Source of the DNA: Silvimonas soli | GTDB taxonomy: Bacteria; Pseudomonadota; Gammaproteobacteria; Burkholderiales; Chitinibacteraceae | Assembly (NCBI RefSeq): GCF_030035605.1 | Contig: NZ_CP106736.1 | Location: 434,001-498,000 of the forward strand | Reading direction: 5' to 3' | DNA length: 64,000 nucleotides | Shown: positions 43,702 to 52,894 of the stretch, piece after piece | Numbering within the stretch: position 1 is the stretch's first letter | How the letters are laid out: each line of letters starts with the position of its first letter | Translations under genes and position numbers: made by a program | The notes under the pieces: model-generated | Databases searched by the model: none | The model's input: the letters and a program-made list of their open reading frames with translations, nothing else | What the model was told of the DNA's origin: nothing

Positions 43702-44682
43702 ATGAAAAAACCCGTACGCGTTGCTGTTACCGGCGCCGCCGGTCAGATCGGCTACAGTCTTCTGTTCCGTATTGCTTCTGGCGCCATGCTCGGCCCGGAT
43801 CAACCGGTCATTCTGCAGTTGCTGGACATCACCCCGTCGTTGCCAGCACTGAATGGCGTGGTAATGGAACTCGACGACTGTGCCTTCCCGTTACTGGCTG
43901 GCATCGTGCAAACCGATGACCCGAAAGTTGCATTCAAGGATGTGGATATCGCCCTGCTGGTTGGCGCGCGTCCACGTGGTCCTGGCATGGAGCGCAAAGA
44001 CCTGCTGGAAGCCAACGGCGCCATCTTCACCGCACAAGGTCGTGCGCTGAACGAAGTGGCCAGCCGTGACGTGAAAGTGCTGGTTGTGGGCAACCCCGCC
44101 AACACCAACGCCTACATTGCCATGAAGAATGCACCGGATCTGAACCCGGCCAACTTCACCGCCATGATGCGTCTGGACCACAACCGTGCGCTGACACAGA
44201 TCGCTCAAAAGACCGGCAACGCAGTGACCGCCGTGAAGAAAATGATCATCTGGGGCAATCACTCCTCCACTCAGTACCCGGATATTTTCCATGCTGAAGT
44301 GAACGGCCAGAACGCAGCCCAACTGATCAACGATCAGAAATGGCTCGAAGCCGAGTTCATCCCTACCGTGCAACAGCGCGGCGCCGCCATTATCAAGGCT
44401 CGCGGCCTGTCTTCGGCAGCGTCTGCAGCCAATGCAGCTATCGACCATATCCGTAACTGGGTATTGGGCACACCGGAAGGCGATTGGGTCACCATGGGCG
44501 TTCCGGCCAATGGCGAATACGGCATAAGCGACCTGATCTTTGGCTACCCGGTAACCTGCAAAGATGGCAAATACACCATCATCCAAGGCCTGGACGTCAG
44601 CGAATTCAGCCGCAGCCGTATTGATGCATCAGCCAAGGAATTGTCTGAAGAACGTGATGCTGTGAAGCATTTGCTGGCATAA
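43702..44682 (+). CDS. mdh: Malate dehydrogenase
   Basis: 326 residues of the cytosolic-type NAD-dependent MDH found in betaproteobacteria. NAD-binding VTGAAGQIGYSLLFRI, the catalytic loop ARPRGPGMERKDLLEANG, VVGNPANTNAYIAM and the active-site IIWGNHSSTQYPD with the catalytic His are all present. GGAG lies 9 nt before the ATG. It completes the oxaloacetate step for the adjacent gltA. Confidence 0.97.
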   Translation: MKKPVRVAVTGAAGQIGYSLLFRIASGAMLGPDQPVILQLLDITPSLPALNGVVMELDDCAFPLLAGIVQTDDPKVAFKDVDIALLVGARPRGPGMERKDLLEANGAIFTAQGRALNEVASRDVKVLVVGNPANTNAYIAMKNAPDLNPANFTAMMRLDHNRALTQIAQKTGNAVTAVKKMIIWGNHSSTQYPDIFHAEVNGQNAAQLINDQKWLEAEFIPTVQQRGAAIIKARGLSSAASAANAAIDHIRNWVLGTPEGDWVTMGVPANGEYGISDLIFGYPVTCKDGKYTIIQGLDVSEFSRSRIDASAKELSEERDAVKHLLA

Positions 44683-44725
44683 GCGATTGCCAGACTGATA
44701 TCCGGAAGCTGGATATACAGATCAA

Positions 44726-44755
44726 AAAAAGGCGAACCAACCGGTTCGCCTTTTT
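44726..44755 (+). terminator. Terminator after mdh
   Basis: A 13-bp stem (AAAAAGGCGAACC and its complement) with a 4-nt loop followed by TTTTTATTATT, 44 bp past the mdh stop. Confidence 0.9.
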
Positions 44756-44891
44756 ATTATTGCGCGCCGATTCCGCCAAAGCCCATAGCAATAACAGGAC
44801 CACGCCTGAAACCCGATTCCACAATCCAGAGCGCTAATTGCAAAGTACAAATCGCACGATAACCGTCACAGCAACTGGCAGCATCAATAAA

Positions 44892-44921
44892 AAAAGCGAA
44901 CGGACAATGCCGTTCGCTTTT
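44892..44921 (-). terminator. Terminator after nagE
   Basis: A 12-bp stem (AAAAGCGAACGG and its complement, 6-nt loop); on the minus strand it is followed by TTTTTTTATTG. It lies 45 bp past the nagE stop. Confidence 0.88.
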
Positions 44922-44966
44922 CAGAATCAGTCAAACTCCGGCTAGCGAGCCAACCGGAGTAGATGA

Positions 44967-46937
44967 TTACTTGTTGAGCACCACGTACAGTGGCGTCTTG
45001 CCTGCTTCAACAGTACCGCTAGCCAGATCACCCAGACCTGCAAACTGATCCGAATTGCTGATCACAACAGGGCTGATCAGCGATTGGGCGTTGGCAGCCA
45101 GGTATTCCAGATCCAGTTCAAGCACAGGATCACCGGCATTCACATGCGCGCCCTGCTCAGCCAGGCGAGTAAAGCCCTGACCTGCCAGTTTCACGGTTTC
45201 GATACCGATGTGGACAATGATTTCCGCACCGCTATCTGCTACCAGCGCAAACGCGTGATTGCTGTTGAAGATCTTGACCAGCGTACCGCTTGCCGGAGCA
45301 ACCACAAACTTGCCGGTTGGCTGAATCGCAATACCCTCACCCACAGCCTTGCTGGCAAACGCGGCATCCGGAACTTGTTCCAGCGGCACGATATTACCGG
45401 TCAGCGGAGCCAGCAGAACCAGACCCTTGGCCGAAGTCGGCACTACAACAGGAGCGGTCGCTACGGGAGCCGGGGCTGCAGCTTTTGGCGCAACCGGAGC
45501 CACCGCCGGAGCAGCAACAACCGCAGCAGGCTTGCCTACCAGTTGACGCATGCCATCAGCGATCATCTCGGCTTTTGGCCCGACAATGATCTGAACGTTT
45601 TGCTTGTTCAGGCGAATCAGGCCCGAGGCGCCCAGGCGCTTGGCTTCCGCTTCGTTTACCACTGCGGAATCGTTCACTGTCAAACGCAGACGTGTAATGC
45701 AAGCGTCGATGCCTGTCAGATTTGCAGCACCACCCACTACACCAATGTAGGAGCTAGCCAGCGCAGCGATATCGCCACTTGCTGGAACAGCACCCGCACC
45801 TGTAGGGGCTTCCACTTCGTCTTCACGACCTGGAGTCTTGAGGTTGAACCACTTGATGAACAAGGTGAACAACACGAAGTACAGCACAAACCAGACGGCG
45901 CCCATGATCAGCAGCAGGCTGACGTTCTTGGCAGCAGGCAGCTTGGACATCAACACAAAGTCGATTGCACCGGCAGAGAACGAGAAGCCAGCGTGGATAT
46001 CAAGCATTGTGGCGATGTAAGCCGAAACACCTGTCAGCACAGCGTGCACGACATACAGTGCAGGAGCCAGGAACATGAACAGGAACTCAAGCGGCTCAGT
46101 CACGCCAGTCAGGAAGGCAGTAAATGCCACCGAGAACAGCAGACCACCGACAACAGCGCGACGGCTCTTTGGTGCAGCAAGGTACATGGCCAAAGCGGCG
46201 CCTGGCAGACCGAACATCATTACTGGATAGAAACCAGCCATGAATTGACCGGCAGTCACGTCACCAGCAAAGAAGCGGTTCAAGTCACCGTGAGCAACAG
46301 TTTGCACGCCATCTTTCAGATAGCTGTAGTCGCCAATCTGGAACCATGCGATCGCGTTGATCACTTGATGCAGACCGGTCGGGATCAGCAAACGGTTAAC
46401 GGTTGCGAATACGCCAGCACCCAGGGCATGCGCGCTAACCATCCAGTCGCCGGCGTCTTTGATAACGCCCTGAACCGGTGGCCAGGCATAGCCCAGAATC
46501 CATGCCAGTATCAGCATCGTCAAACCGGTAATGATCGGCACAAAGCGTTTGCCACCGAAGAAAGCGAGCCAGTCTGGCAGCTTGATCGTATGGAAACGGT
46601 TGTACATGACGCCCGCGATCAAACCGGAAAGAATACCGGCCAGCACGCCCATATTGACGTCTTTATTGATCACTACCATGGCTTTGGTGAGAATCAGATA
46701 ACCCACCGCACCCGCAAGTGCAGCTGCACCTGCATCATCCTTCGACCAACCCACTGCAACACCAATGGCAAACACCAACGCCAATTGGCCAAAGATAGCC
46801 CCACCCGCTTCAGCAATAAATGGCAGGTTGAACACATCTGGCTGTCCAAGCCGCAATAGCAATGCGGCCACTGGCAGCGTCGCAATTGGCAGCTGCAAGG
46901 AGCGGCCTAACCTCTGCAATCCGCCCAGCAAGTTCAT
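44967..46937 (-). CDS. nagE: PTS N-acetylglucosamine transporter, fused EIICBA
   Basis: 656 residues. EIIC membrane domain (about 1-370), EIIB (about 390-465) with the phosphorylated Cys413 in DACITRLRLTV, an Ala/Pro/Val-rich linker (467-502) and EIIA-Glc-type domain (about 510-650) with phosphorylated His576 in IIVHIGIETV. The domain order C-B-A and the N-terminus LQRLGRSLQLPIATLPVAALLLRLG match NagE, which imports GlcNAc as GlcNAc 6-phosphate. AGGAGG sits 6 nt before the ATG. It is monocistronic here; the catabolic nagB lies 37 kb away. Confidence 0.94.
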   Translation of the reverse strand: MNLLGGLQRLGRSLQLPIATLPVAALLLRLGQPDVFNLPFIAEAGGAIFGQLALVFAIGVAVGWSKDDAGAAALAGAVGYLILTKAMVVINKDVNMGVLAGILSGLIAGVMYNRFHTIKLPDWLAFFGGKRFVPIITGLTMLILAWILGYAWPPVQGVIKDAGDWMVSAHALGAGVFATVNRLLIPTGLHQVINAIAWFQIGDYSYLKDGVQTVAHGDLNRFFAGDVTAGQFMAGFYPVMMFGLPGAALAMYLAAPKSRRAVVGGLLFSVAFTAFLTGVTEPLEFLFMFLAPALYVVHAVLTGVSAYIATMLDIHAGFSFSAGAIDFVLMSKLPAAKNVSLLLIMGAVWFVLYFVLFTLFIKWFNLKTPGREDEVEAPTGAGAVPASGDIAALASSYIGVVGGAANLTGIDACITRLRLTVNDSAVVNEAEAKRLGASGLIRLNKQNVQIIVGPKAEMIADGMRQLVGKPAAVVAAPAVAPVAPKAAAPAPVATAPVVVPTSAKGLVLLAPLTGNIVPLEQVPDAAFASKAVGEGIAIQPTGKFVVAPASGTLVKIFNSNHAFALVADSGAEIIVHIGIETVKLAGQGFTRLAEQGAHVNAGDPVLELDLEYLAANAQSLISPVVISNSDQFAGLGDLASGTVEAGKTPLYVVLNK

Positions 46938-47546
46938 GTTGCCTCCTGTTTAAAATGATAATAAGAAATTAGGCTGCACAAGACAGCACCTTATGATGTT
47001 GTAATCGCTTCCAGGGTACAAGTAAACCCTGGCGGATTATTCCACTGTGCTATGCCCTGTGCAATGTCAGGCAGGAGAAGTATTCACATCAATCAGGACA
47101 ACTGATTGAAGCAGAATGCTTTTTGTTACATGAATGGCGCGGCTTACAACTGTTTTCTGTATAAATCGGCCCTTCATTTCCACCTCTGGCAATGTTGGCG
47201 TTTTACCGCCTTTATAACTTTTGACTTCTATATAACGCCGTGTAACTTACGCAACAAATGCGATTTCCATTTTGTTTTTAAGCAAGTTTTTGCTGACACA
47301 ACTTGCCTTGCAACCGGTACAGAAAGCAGAAACTTCGGGGCATGAGATTAAATTTTGCGATTTTGCGAACTACCACCTTCTGCCCGGACCCGCTGTCGGC
47401 CCGGGGCGATCCGGCCCTTACATACACTCGCTATACACTCTTGATTCCACGCGCTCGTGCGTTCGGTTAGAATGGCGGCTTGCACAATCGCCGGCAGCGG
47501 GTATCCTGCGTCGACGAACTCCAGTAGACATAACAGGTAATTGCAC
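46938..47546. other. Intergenic region between divergent nagE and dapA
   Basis: About 600 bp, more A/T-rich than its surroundings, holding the promoters of both genes. One inverted repeat is listed separately. An 80-codon frame at 47106-47345 is rich in Cys, Phe, Asn and Trp and is probably not coding. No TGGTCTAGACCA-like NagR/DasR site was seen. Confidence 0.5.
47011..47032. promoter_or_regulatory. Inverted repeat upstream of nagE
   Basis: CCAGGGT (47011-47017) and ACCCTGG (47026-47032), perfect 7-bp arms with an 8-bp spacer, about 75 bp before the nagE start. Possible operator. Confidence 0.4.
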
Positions 47547-48422
47547 ATGCTGACAGGTAGTCTGGTTGCGCTCGTGACACCCATGAAGGACGACGGCGCT
47601 CTTGATTTTGATCGTTTGAGGCAGTTCGTTGACTGGCATATTCAGCAAGGTACTGACGGGCTTGTCGCTGTGGGCACCACCGGCGAATCCCCTACCGTTG
47701 ATGTTGAAGAGCATATCGAGATCATTCGCGTAGTTGTAAAACAGGCAGCTGGTCGGGTTCCGGTCATCGCTGGCACTGGCGCCAATTCCACACGCGAAGC
47801 AATTCACCTGTCGAAAAAAGCCAAAGAAGCTGGCGTATATTGTGGCCTGTCGGTTGTCCCCTACTACAACAAGCCAACTCAAGAAGGCCTGTTCCAGCAT
47901 TTCAAAGCCATCGCAGAAGAGTCCGGGTTGCCCACTTTGCTTTACAACGTCCCTGGGCGTACCGTGGCCGACCTTGCCAATGACACCGTTCTGCGCCTGG
48001 CCCAGATCCCTGGCATCATCGGACTGAAAGATGCTACGGGTAATCTGGAACGTGCAGCTGACCTGATCAAACGCGTACCAGCCGGTTTTGGCTTGTACAG
48101 CGGCGACGACGCTTCGTCGATCGCATTTTTGCTGCTGGGTGGACATGGCGTGATTTCGGTGACGGCCAACGTCGCTCCACGCCAGATGCATGATCTTTGC
48201 GTTGCCGCGAGCGCCGGCCGTATTGCCGACGCGCGGGCCATTAATGATCGCCTGCAGGATTTACACAAATATTTGTTTGTCGAAGCCAACCCGATTCCGG
48301 TCAAATGGGCACTTGAAGAACTGGGTTTGATTGGCAGCGGCATCCGCCTTCCGCTTACCCGCCTCTCTGAAAGTGCACAACCGGTAGTGCGAAACGCCTT
48401 GCAAGCCGCCGGTTTGCAGTAA
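47547..48422 (+). CDS. dapA: 4-hydroxy-tetrahydrodipicolinate synthase
   Basis: 291 residues. GTTGESPTV near residue 44, catalytic Tyr in YNVPGRT (about 133) and the Schiff-base Lys in GLKDATGNL (about 161) are intact. It commits aspartate semialdehyde and pyruvate to lysine and peptidoglycan precursor synthesis. ATG 47547 (MLTGSLVAL) matches the family start; the frame also allows a TTG two codons earlier. bamC follows 37 bp downstream, the usual dapA-bamC pair. Confidence 0.96.
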   Translation: MLTGSLVALVTPMKDDGALDFDRLRQFVDWHIQQGTDGLVAVGTTGESPTVDVEEHIEIIRVVVKQAAGRVPVIAGTGANSTREAIHLSKKAKEAGVYCGLSVVPYYNKPTQEGLFQHFKAIAEESGLPTLLYNVPGRTVADLANDTVLRLAQIPGIIGLKDATGNLERAADLIKRVPAGFGLYSGDDASSIAFLLLGGHGVISVTANVAPRQMHDLCVAASAGRIADARAINDRLQDLHKYLFVEANPIPVKWALEELGLIGSGIRLPLTRLSESAQPVVRNALQAAGLQ

Positions 48423-48459
48423 TCCAGAACCGTACAATCACCCGACACAGAATCCGCTC

Positions 48460-49683
48460 ATGAAAAACGTGTTTCGCCTGATGCCCCTTGTCGCCATTTT
48501 GGTGGCAGCCGGTTGCACTTCTGTAGACCAGATGCCCTTCCAGAGCAAGGTCGATTATCGTTCTGGCAGCGACAACCTTTCGGGCAACTCGCTCGAAGTT
48601 CCGCCGGATCTGACTGCGCCGAACTCCACCAACAATTACGTTGTACCGGGCAAAACCGTTGCCGGGACAACACCAGCGGCAGCGGCTGTTGTACCTGCAG
48701 CACCGGTCGCCAACGCAGCCAGTGGTACTGCCGCAGCGCCGGTAGCTACGACTCAGCAGCCGATTACCAAAACCACTGTTTTGCCGCAGAACGAGAGCGC
48801 CAAGCTGGTTCAAGCTGGTTCGCAACGCTGGCTGGTTGTGCAAGGTGATCCGGCCAAACTCTGGCCAGAGATTCGCCAGTTCTGGCTGGACAACGGCTTC
48901 TTGCTGACTAGCGACAATCCGTCCATCGGCATTATGGAAACAGACTGGCAAGAAAACCGTGCCAATCTGCCGCAGGATATCGTTACCAAGGTGCTGCGCA
49001 AACTGGCTGACGGTATTGTTTCCACCGGCCTGCTGGATCGCTTCCGTACCCGTGTAGAACAAGGCACAGAACCTGGCACTACTGAAATCTACCTGACCCA
49101 CCAGGGTATGCAGGAAGTCTACAAAGATACCGGCAGTTCGGATCAACGCGTAGGCACCAGCACCGGTATCGGTAACATGCAAACCGTCTGGACACCACGC
49201 CCGGAAGATCCGGAGCTGGAAGCACAGATGTTGGCCATGTTGCTGCAGAAATTCGGCATGCCTGTGCAACAAGCGCAGCAAGTGGTCGCAACCCCGGTCA
49301 AGGTTCCGGATGCCGCTACACTGGTTGACAACAATACCGCCCTGACCGTGAGCGATACTTACGATCGCACATGGCGTCGTGTTGGCCTGGCACTGGACCG
49401 CACCGGTTACGTTGTATTTGACCGTAACCGCACCGAAGGCCAGTACTACGTTCACCAGTCGGAATCGGATATCGGCAAGGAACAAACAGACAGCCTCACC
49501 AGCAAGCTGGCGTTCTGGAAATCCAAACCGGTCGATAAGGCTGTCGCTCAACCGGAATACCAGGTTCAGCTCAAGCAAGAACTCAACCTGGTCAAGGTTA
49601 CCGTCACCAGCAAGGATGGCAAGCCAGTGGACAGCAAGATCGTCTACGACATTCTGAGCAAGCTGCAAACGCAATTGAAGTAA
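48460..49683 (+). CDS. bamC: Outer membrane assembly lipoprotein BamC
   Basis: 407 residues. Lipobox VAAGC (Cys19), an extended unstructured segment with PPDLTAP (the BamD-contacting region), an Ala/Val/Pro linker, then two helix-grip domains (about 110-245 and 280-400). BamC belongs to the BAM complex that inserts beta-barrel proteins. It is longer than the E. coli protein (344), mainly through the linker. A terminator follows. Confidence 0.9.
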   Translation: MKNVFRLMPLVAILVAAGCTSVDQMPFQSKVDYRSGSDNLSGNSLEVPPDLTAPNSTNNYVVPGKTVAGTTPAAAAVVPAAPVANAASGTAAAPVATTQQPITKTTVLPQNESAKLVQAGSQRWLVVQGDPAKLWPEIRQFWLDNGFLLTSDNPSIGIMETDWQENRANLPQDIVTKVLRKLADGIVSTGLLDRFRTRVEQGTEPGTTEIYLTHQGMQEVYKDTGSSDQRVGTSTGIGNMQTVWTPRPEDPELEAQMLAMLLQKFGMPVQQAQQVVATPVKVPDAATLVDNNTALTVSDTYDRTWRRVGLALDRTGYVVFDRNRTEGQYYVHQSESDIGKEQTDSLTSKLAFWKSKPVDKAVAQPEYQVQLKQELNLVKVTVTSKDGKPVDSKIVYDILSKLQTQLK

Positions 49684-49718
49684 TCTGCATCGTCCATCCA
49701 GTCTGGATGACGACCAAT

Positions 49719-49745
49719 AAAAAACGGGCTGATTGCCCGTTTTTT
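49719..49745 (+). terminator. Terminator after bamC
   Basis: An 11-bp stem (AAAAAACGGGC and its complement) with a 5-nt loop and a T-run, 36 bp past the bamC stop. Confidence 0.9.
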
Positions 49746-49906
49746 TATTGCTGACGCCAGAACAAAGCGGCCATTCTGATTGACTCGGACACAAACCCTT
49801 TTTGCCCAGCAAATACCGCCGAGGTCTAATCCAATTAATTAGAACGCGCGGTAAGCTATTCGCTGGACTGGCTGCGCTCAGTTGCCTGTTCGTGGCAAAT
49901 GAGAGA

Positions 49907-50719
49907 CTAAGTTGCCCCGGCCGCTCTCAACAATCCGGCAAACCGCTGCAAATCCGCCGCATTCAAATCCGATACCGCCCAGCAATTCATTCCTTCCTGT
50001 TTCCAGGCCAATAGCTGATAGCCCTGCTGCGTTTGCACCAACGGCGTGGCATTGGCTGCCACTTCAGTTGCTGGCCACACATATACGTTGATCACGTGCA
50101 GCTTGTAGCGATACACCAATGCCGCTACGGGCCGATGATTCAGATAATCCAGCCGCCCACCCGCAAGCGGAAAACCGGCGCTCGCCAGATCGTGCACCGG
50201 CGGTGAGAAATCCAGCTTGCCAGCAAACCATGGCTTCACTGTATGTTGATCCGTGCTGATCACGTCAGATAGATGTGCCGCCTGCAGCGCCCGGATATGA
50301 CCGGAAAGAACTTCCTGTGCCAATTGGGTTTGGGACGATGGCGGCTGAGGCAACAACATGAACATCAACAACGCCCCTGCGAGCGCGCCGCCTAACCCGG
50401 TAAAACCAGGCCAGAACCAGCCAGACCACTTGGTCCGCGTGCGATTGGCAGGCCGTAATGTCTGCTGCGCTACCCTTGGTGGCTCTGGCTGTTGCTGCGG
50501 CGTTCGGTCAACCTCAGCCGACAATTGCTCAGCCAACTCCGCCGGCAGTGGCTGAAAAGCGTCGCGCTGCAGCCAGTTTTGCATGACCAACATCGCGGTA
50601 TGCGCCTGTCGACATTCCGCGCAATCGGCCAGATGCCTTTCCACGACAAGGACTTCCTGGGGCGGCAATTCGTTGTCGATCAAAGCGGACAAACGCGCCT
50701 GGATTTCTTGATGATTCAT
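49907..50719 (-). CDS. Anti-sigma factor with zinc-binding N-terminus
   Basis: 270 residues. The zinc-binding anti-sigma motif HX3CX2C is at His29, Cys33 and Cys36 (VERHLADCAEC). One membrane segment lies at about 105-125 and the remainder is a periplasmic domain of unknown fold (RPVAALVYRYKLHVINVYVW). ATG 50719 overlaps the sigma gene stop by 4 bp, so the pair is translationally coupled; an in-frame start at 50839 would lie within the sigma gene. Its sensed signal is unknown. Confidence 0.88.
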   Translation of the reverse strand: MNHQEIQARLSALIDNELPPQEVLVVERHLADCAECRQAHTAMLVMQNWLQRDAFQPLPAELAEQLSAEVDRTPQQQPEPPRVAQQTLRPANRTRTKWSGWFWPGFTGLGGALAGALLMFMLLPQPPSSQTQLAQEVLSGHIRALQAAHLSDVISTDQHTVKPWFAGKLDFSPPVHDLASAGFPLAGGRLDYLNHRPVAALVYRYKLHVINVYVWPATEVAANATPLVQTQQGYQLLAWKQEGMNCWAVSDLNAADLQRFAGLLRAAGAT

Positions 50720-51249
50720 CGCGTTGTCCCTTGGTTGTTGGTCAAAATGGTGGCTAGCATGGCGCGGGCGCGGGCCAATCGCGACATCACCGTCCCTGGC
50801 GGCAAGCCGGTCATGCGGGCAATTTCCTGATAAGAACACTCCGCTAGTTCGCGTAACACCAGCACTTCTCGATAAGGCACGGGCAACTGGCGCAAGGCAT
50901 CTTCAATCACACGCTTGGCGTCAGCGCGCTCTGCCATATGCTCCGGGTTGAAGGTCCAGTCAACGGCTTCAGGGCCGGACTCATCCAGCAAATCGTGCGG
51001 GCGCTGGGCCGCCACGCTGTCATAAAACGCGTTGCGCACGATGGTCAGCAACCAGGCTCGGGTTTCAATGAGCGAACCAGAAAACCCGTCGAAATAGCGC
51101 CATGCGCGCAACCAGGCCTCTTGCACCACTTCCTGGGCTTGAGCGTCATTGCGCGCCAGCCAGCGGGCCAGTTGCCAGGCACTGGAGAGATGCGGCAATG
51201 CCAGTTGTTCAAAACGTGTTTTTTTATCAACGGTCATGGGCTGGTTCAT
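50716..51249 (-). CDS. ECF-type RNA polymerase sigma factor
   Basis: 177 residues with sigma region 2 (AQEVVQEAWLRAWRYFDGF, about 38-56) and region 4 (LPVPYREVLVLRELAECSYQEIARMTGLP, about 120-148, with helix-turn-helix). It directs polymerase to promoters that are probably its own and the divergent phosphoesterase-cupredoxin genes. The start could be ATG 51249 or ATG 51237. Confidence 0.92.
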   Translation of the reverse strand: MNQPMTVDKKTRFEQLALPHLSSAWQLARWLARNDAQAQEVVQEAWLRAWRYFDGFSGSLIETRAWLLTIVRNAFYDSVAAQRPHDLLDESGPEAVDWTFNPEHMAERADAKRVIEDALRQLPVPYREVLVLRELAECSYQEIARMTGLPPGTVMSRLARARAMLATILTNNQGTTR

Positions 51250-51268
51250 ACCGTGTAAACCGCGTTGG

Positions 51269-51293
51269 CCCGGTATTTATTTCAAATACCGGG
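51269..51293. promoter_or_regulatory. Perfect 10-bp inverted repeat in the sigma/phosphoesterase intergenic region
   Basis: CCCGGTATTT (51269-51278) and AAATACCGGG (51284-51293) with a 5-nt centre. It lies 20 bp upstream of the sigma start and about 84 bp upstream of the phosphoesterase start. A T-run (TATTTTTTT) follows on the plus strand. It may be an operator or a short terminator/attenuator shared by the divergent units. Confidence 0.55.
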
Positions 51294-51376
51294 GAATATT
51301 TTTTTGCATAGGTCAGTTACCACATCAGAGCGTCCAGATATGCCGTCCGGACCAATACACAGCAAAGGTGATGATC

Positions 51377-52273
51377 ATGCAAAACGCAATCGACCGCCGC
51401 TTGTTTCTCAAGCTGGCCGGGCTGGGCGGTGTGATTCTGGTTACGGGCTGTGCCATGCCCGGGATGGGTGGCGAGATGGCGGCCCAGTCCGACTTTTATT
51501 TTGTGCAGTTGTCCGACACCCACTGGGGCTTTAAAGGACCAGCAGTGAACCCGGATGCCACAGGCACGTTGCCCAAGGCCATTGCCGCAGTCAACGCACT
51601 CAATCCGCCGCCGGATTTTGTGGTGTTTACTGGCGACCTGACCCATATCAGTGAAGACCCGGCAGTACGGCGGGAACGTCTCACGCAGTTCAAACAAATG
51701 GCATCGACCATCACCGTGCCGGTAGTGCATTACATGCCCGGCGAACACGACGCGTCGCTCGACAATGGGGCGGCCTACCAAGAGTTTTTTGGCGCGACCC
51801 ACTATGCCTTCGATCATAAAGGCGTGCATTTCATCGTTATTGATAATGTCAGCGACGCCCACGCCCGCATCGGTGCAGATCAACTGGCCTGGTTACAAGC
51901 CGATCTGGCCGGACAGCCTAAAGATGCGCGCATCGTCGTATTTACTCATCGCCCACTCTTTGATTTATACCCGCGGTGGGATTGGGCCACGGCGGATGGC
52001 GACCAGGCACTGGCGCTGCTGATGCCTTATCAAAACGTGACTGTGTTCTACGGCCATATCCACCAGGAACACCATCACATGACTGACCACATCGCCCACC
52101 ACGCCGCACACGGCCTGATGTTTGCGCTGCCCGCTCCGGGCTCGCAGCCACAGCGTACGCCCGTGCTGTGGGATGTAACGGCGCCTTATCGCGGCTTGGG
52201 TTATCGCGAAGTGGCCGAGCGCGTTACGACTTCGACGCCCGCATTAACTGAATTGCCAGTCACAGGAGCTTGA
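51377..52273 (+). CDS. Tat-type metallophosphoesterase lipoprotein
   Basis: 298 residues. A twin-arginine motif DRRLFLKLAG and lipobox VTGC (about Cys25) predict folded export and lipid anchoring. The calcineurin-like phosphoesterase motifs are LSDTHWG, TGDLTH, GEHD in place of the usual GNHD, FTHRPLF and GHIHQEHHH. The Asn-to-Glu change occurs in some members of this subfamily but may alter metal chemistry. ATG 51377 is preferred; ATG 51371 is also possible. The stop overlaps the region of the cupredoxin ribosome site, and the gene is divergent from the ECF sigma pair. Confidence 0.87.
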   Translation: MQNAIDRRLFLKLAGLGGVILVTGCAMPGMGGEMAAQSDFYFVQLSDTHWGFKGPAVNPDATGTLPKAIAAVNALNPPPDFVVFTGDLTHISEDPAVRRERLTQFKQMASTITVPVVHYMPGEHDASLDNGAAYQEFFGATHYAFDHKGVHFIVIDNVSDAHARIGADQLAWLQADLAGQPKDARIVVFTHRPLFDLYPRWDWATADGDQALALLMPYQNVTVFYGHIHQEHHHMTDHIAHHAAHGLMFALPAPGSQPQRTPVLWDVTAPYRGLGYREVAERVTTSTPALTELPVTGA

Positions 52274-52275
52274 AC

Positions 52276-52638
52276 ATGCCTGATCGACGCCTGTTTTTAC
52301 GCGGTACGCTCACGGCACTGGTCACCGGTTCGACCATGGGACTGGTCCGCGCTGCCGAGCCACCCGTATTTCGCATCAGCGCGCGCCGCTTTACCTACAC
52401 GCCCGCCACGCTGGATATTCCGGCGCACCAAACGGTGATTCTGGAACTGACCGTGAGCGATATCGTGATGGGCTTCAATCTACCGGATCTGAAACTGCGC
52501 ACCGACCTCGTCCCCGGCCAAACCGCACGGCTGACACTGCCACCGTTACCACCCGGCGAAGTGCCATTTTTGTGTGATGTGTTTTGCGGCAGTGGGCATG
52601 AAGATATGAGCGGGGTGTTGCGGGTGGGGATGAAGTGA
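52276..52638 (+). CDS. Small cupredoxin domain protein with Tat signal
   Basis: 120 residues. Tat motif DRRLFLRG, signal end about AA (residue 27), then a single cupredoxin domain resembling the CuA domain of cytochrome oxidase subunit II. The CX3CX3HX2M metal loop is intact (Cys100, Cys104, His108, Met111), but the other usual ligand, a His in the SDVxHxF motif, is Met65 (SDIVMGFNLP). So a copper site is likely but its type is doubtful. ATG 52276 has AGGAG 7 nt upstream; an in-frame TTG at 52270 is less likely. Confidence 0.85.
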   Translation: MPDRRLFLRGTLTALVTGSTMGLVRAAEPPVFRISARRFTYTPATLDIPAHQTVILELTVSDIVMGFNLPDLKLRTDLVPGQTARLTLPPLPPGEVPFLCDVFCGSGHEDMSGVLRVGMK

Positions 52639-52687
52639 GAATTGCCTTGGTGAATCGGGTAAAAGGTGCGTGGGAGCTTCTCTACTT

Positions 52688-52826
52688 CGTCATTCCCGCG
52701 CAGGCGGGAATCCGGCGGCAATATTCGCAGAAACCCAAAAAAAATCTTTGGCCCCCAGTTAACCTGGCCAGTGCAATCGCCCGTTCCCGCGCTGTAACTG
52801 GACTCCCGCCAGCGAGGGAATGACAG
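52688..52826. repeat. REP/MITE-like element with terminal inverted repeats
   Basis: About 139 bp. The left end CGTCATTCCCGCGCAGGCGG and the right end (complement of 52800-52826, CTGTCATTCCCTCGCTGGCG) are imperfect inverted copies of the CGTCATTCCCGCG motif found in many proteobacterial repeats. An inner pair CCAGTTA/TAACTGG adds further symmetry. It lies between the cupredoxin stop and the efflux lipoprotein stop and contains no gene. Confidence 0.72.
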
Positions 52827-52894
52827 TGCAAAGCTTCCCGGATTATCGGGATGAATCCATCCTGCCTCTGGACGACCCCAAGGCTGTCCACCGC

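Noticed and set aside
45084..46859. 591-codon open frame on the plus strand opposite nagE
   Set aside because: Antisense shadow of a clear fused PTS gene; the translation is Gln/His/Cys-rich and matches no fold.
47106..47345. 79-codon frame in the nagE-dapA intergenic region
   Set aside because: Starts with a non-ATG codon, lacks a ribosome site and has an odd Cys/Phe/Trp-rich composition.
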